Below, piece after piece: positions 4,186-5,199 of a stretch of 5,199 nucleotides of DNA (position 1 is the first letter of the stretch; each line of letters starts with the position of its first letter). Below the pieces are notes generated by a model, which ran no database searches, was not told the origin of the DNA, and was given only the letters and a program-made list of their open reading frames with translations. Position numbers and translations under genes: made by a program. Source of the DNA: Desulfurococcales archaeon (lineage in GTDB: Archaea > Thermoproteota > Thermoprotei_A > Sulfolobales > NBVN01); assembly GCA_021160415.1 (NCBI GenBank), contig JAGHCP010000143.1:1-5199 (forward strand), in the 5' to 3' direction.

Positions 4186-5199
4186 TTGGGAAGAGGGGGG
4201 AAGAACGAAATACTGCTGAATGATAGACAATACGACTTGATAGAAGCGTTAGTCAGCCTAGGTGGGACTACGGCCTCTATCCTTGCGTCAAAGGTCGGAA
4301 AGCGCAAGGAAGACATAATGCGGGATCTTATGGAGCTCCAGGTGAAGGGGCTTATCAGAATCGAGAAGGTTGAGAGAAGAACTGTTAAGTTGAGCGATGA
4401 GGGAAGGAAGGCCCTCACCGAAGGGCTTCCGGAGGAGCGGCTGCTTAAGATCTTAGCTGGTAGGTCAGGGGAGTTAATCCTTAATGATTTAAGGAGTGCT
4501 TCGGGTATGGACAAAAAGGAATTTTCAGCGGCACTTGGCCGCCTAAGACGCTTCGGAGCGATCGAAATCAGGGGTGGGAAGGTAATAGTTAATGAAACGT
4601 CGAAGCTCCAGGAGTATATTCGGCAGCTTAAGGAAGGCCTCCGGAAAATGTCCTCTACCCCTGGAATGGCGGAAACAGAGTTGGGGGACGTGGGGAAGGA
4701 GTTAAGGAGACGAGGTCTTGCAGAGCTCGTAGTGGAGAAGCAAATACTTGTGAAACCGACGGAGACATTGAAGGAAGCCTTACGCGACGGGAGAGTGAGG
4801 AGGGCTATAGTAGTCACCAAGTTAACGCCTGAGCTGATTGCGAGCGGGGGGTGGAGGGAAGCAATAATTAAGGAATTCGACCTTAGCATAGAGTTCCCCA
4901 GTAGGAGAGTTGGCAGACCCCATCCGTATGTCTATTTCCTCAATTACGTAAGGGAATTAGTTATGTCTCTAGGTTTCGAAGAGGTGAAAGGGCCTCACAT
5001 AGAGCTTGCGCTCTGGAATTTCGACAGTTTATTCGTGCCCCAGTACCATCCCTCGAGGAAGGAGACCGACGTCTACTACGTCAAGAACAGGCTAAGTGTC
5101 GAGGTGGATGAGAAGCTCCTCAATAGCGTCGGGGAGGTTCATAGAGACGTTCTTAAGTATCGGTGGCATCCGTCGGAAGCTTTAAGGCTGGTTCTGCGG
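4186..5199 (+). CDS. pheS: Phenylalanyl-tRNA synthetase alpha subunit, 338 N-terminal residues (runs off right edge)
   Basis: The product is the class II catalytic subunit of the cytosolic alpha2-beta2 PheRS, which charges tRNA-Phe. The archaeal/eukaryotic architecture is visible: one winged-helix unit (about 8-76), a second (about 80-140, ending GGKVIV), a linker, then the start of the catalytic core. Core landmarks are FPSRRVGRPHPYVYF (236-250), GFEEVKGPHIE (about 261-271), NFDSLFVPQYHPSR (278-291) and RLVLR at the last codons, where LLRTHTT of motif 2 normally begins. Family length is about 460-510 residues, so a quarter to a third is missing. Differences from the usual pattern are PQYHPSR for PQDHPAR/PQQHPAR, DVYY for DTFY (295-298), and a short stretch where a glycine-rich VHxxGGxGSxGW segment is usual (here VHRDVLKYRW, 318-327). 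The start is TTG 4186, with GGAGGGTG seven bases ahead. pheT is not in the window. The assignment is secure; full catalytic competence cannot be judged from the fragment. Confidence 0.93.
   Translation, partial: MGRGGKNEILLNDRQYDLIEALVSLGGTTASILASKVGKRKEDIMRDLMELQVKGLIRIEKVERRTVKLSDEGRKALTEGLPEERLLKILAGRSGELILNDLRSASGMDKKEFSAALGRLRRFGAIEIRGGKVIVNETSKLQEYIRQLKEGLRKMSSTPGMAETELGDVGKELRRRGLAELVVEKQILVKPTETLKEALRDGRVRRAIVVTKLTPELIASGGWREAIIKEFDLSIEFPSRRVGRPHPYVYFLNYVRELVMSLGFEEVKGPHIELALWNFDSLFVPQYHPSRKETDVYYVKNRLSVEVDEKLLNSVGEVHRDVLKYRWHPSEALRLVLR

Noticed and set aside
4160..4219. Small frame ATGATG... encoding MMRLEGALAWEEGGRTKYC, overlapping the pheS start, as a possible leader peptide
   Set aside because: It starts before or at the predicted transcript start, has no ribosome binding site and contains no phenylalanine, so it does not fit a Phe-responsive leader.
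4152..4889. Long minus-strand open frame of 245 codons opposite pheS
   Set aside because: Its translation is a low-complexity Ser/Leu/Pro-rich sequence typical of the antisense of a charged coding region, and the opposite strand encodes an unmistakable PheS.
1..5199. Mobile element, CRISPR array, tRNA or rRNA
   Set aside because: No transposase motif, terminal repeats, regularly spaced repeats or tRNA/rRNA-like sequence was seen on either strand.

Overview
The window looks like chromosomal DNA from a thermophilic archaeon, most likely of the crenarchaeal (Thermoproteota) branch. Four things point there: an archaeal-type phenylalanyl-tRNA synthetase alpha subunit with N-terminal winged helices; a soluble tandem PhoU/TrkA-C protein; TATA-like boxes about 25 bases ahead of likely transcript starts, with very short or absent leaders; and TTG/GTG starts preceded by GGAGGG-type ribosome binding sites. 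The lineage cannot be fixed further from sequence alone.

The layout is two divergent pairs around one convergent junction. Bases 1-173 hold the N-terminus of an unrecognised gene on the minus strand. It is divergent from a rightward cluster: a UPF0104/LPG-synthase-like membrane protein (248-1276), a MIP18/DUF59 Fe-S assembly protein (1321-1704) and a MoaB/MogA-family molybdenum cofactor protein (1685-2191). The last two overlap by 20 bases and are probably translationally coupled. The rightward cluster runs tail to tail into a leftward pair, with a 15-base overlap of coding sequence at 2177-2191. That pair is an unrecognised cysteine-containing protein (3453-4040, transcribed first) and a PhoU-RCK_C-PhoU-RCK_C protein (2177-3424), which also has its own TATA box. 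The unrecognised gene is divergent from pheS (4186 to beyond 5199), and the two seem to share one A/T-rich promoter core.

No mobile element, CRISPR array, rRNA or tRNA was seen. No stretch longer than 300 bases lacks a gene; the longest gap is 4041-4185. I found no clear new multi-gene system. The most interesting points are four. The reading frame of the 3453-4040 gene stays open and protein-like upstream of its only ordinary start codon. The MoaB homologue has changed residues in otherwise conserved cofactor-binding motifs. A perfect 10-base palindrome abuts a shared TATA-like box in the left divergent promoter. The PheS has unusual residues around its catalytic core motifs. Everything said about joint function is inference: the MIP18-MoaB pair may join Fe-S supply to molybdopterin synthesis, since MoaA-type enzymes need Fe-S clusters, and the PhoU/RCK protein probably senses or regulates ion or phosphate transport encoded elsewhere.
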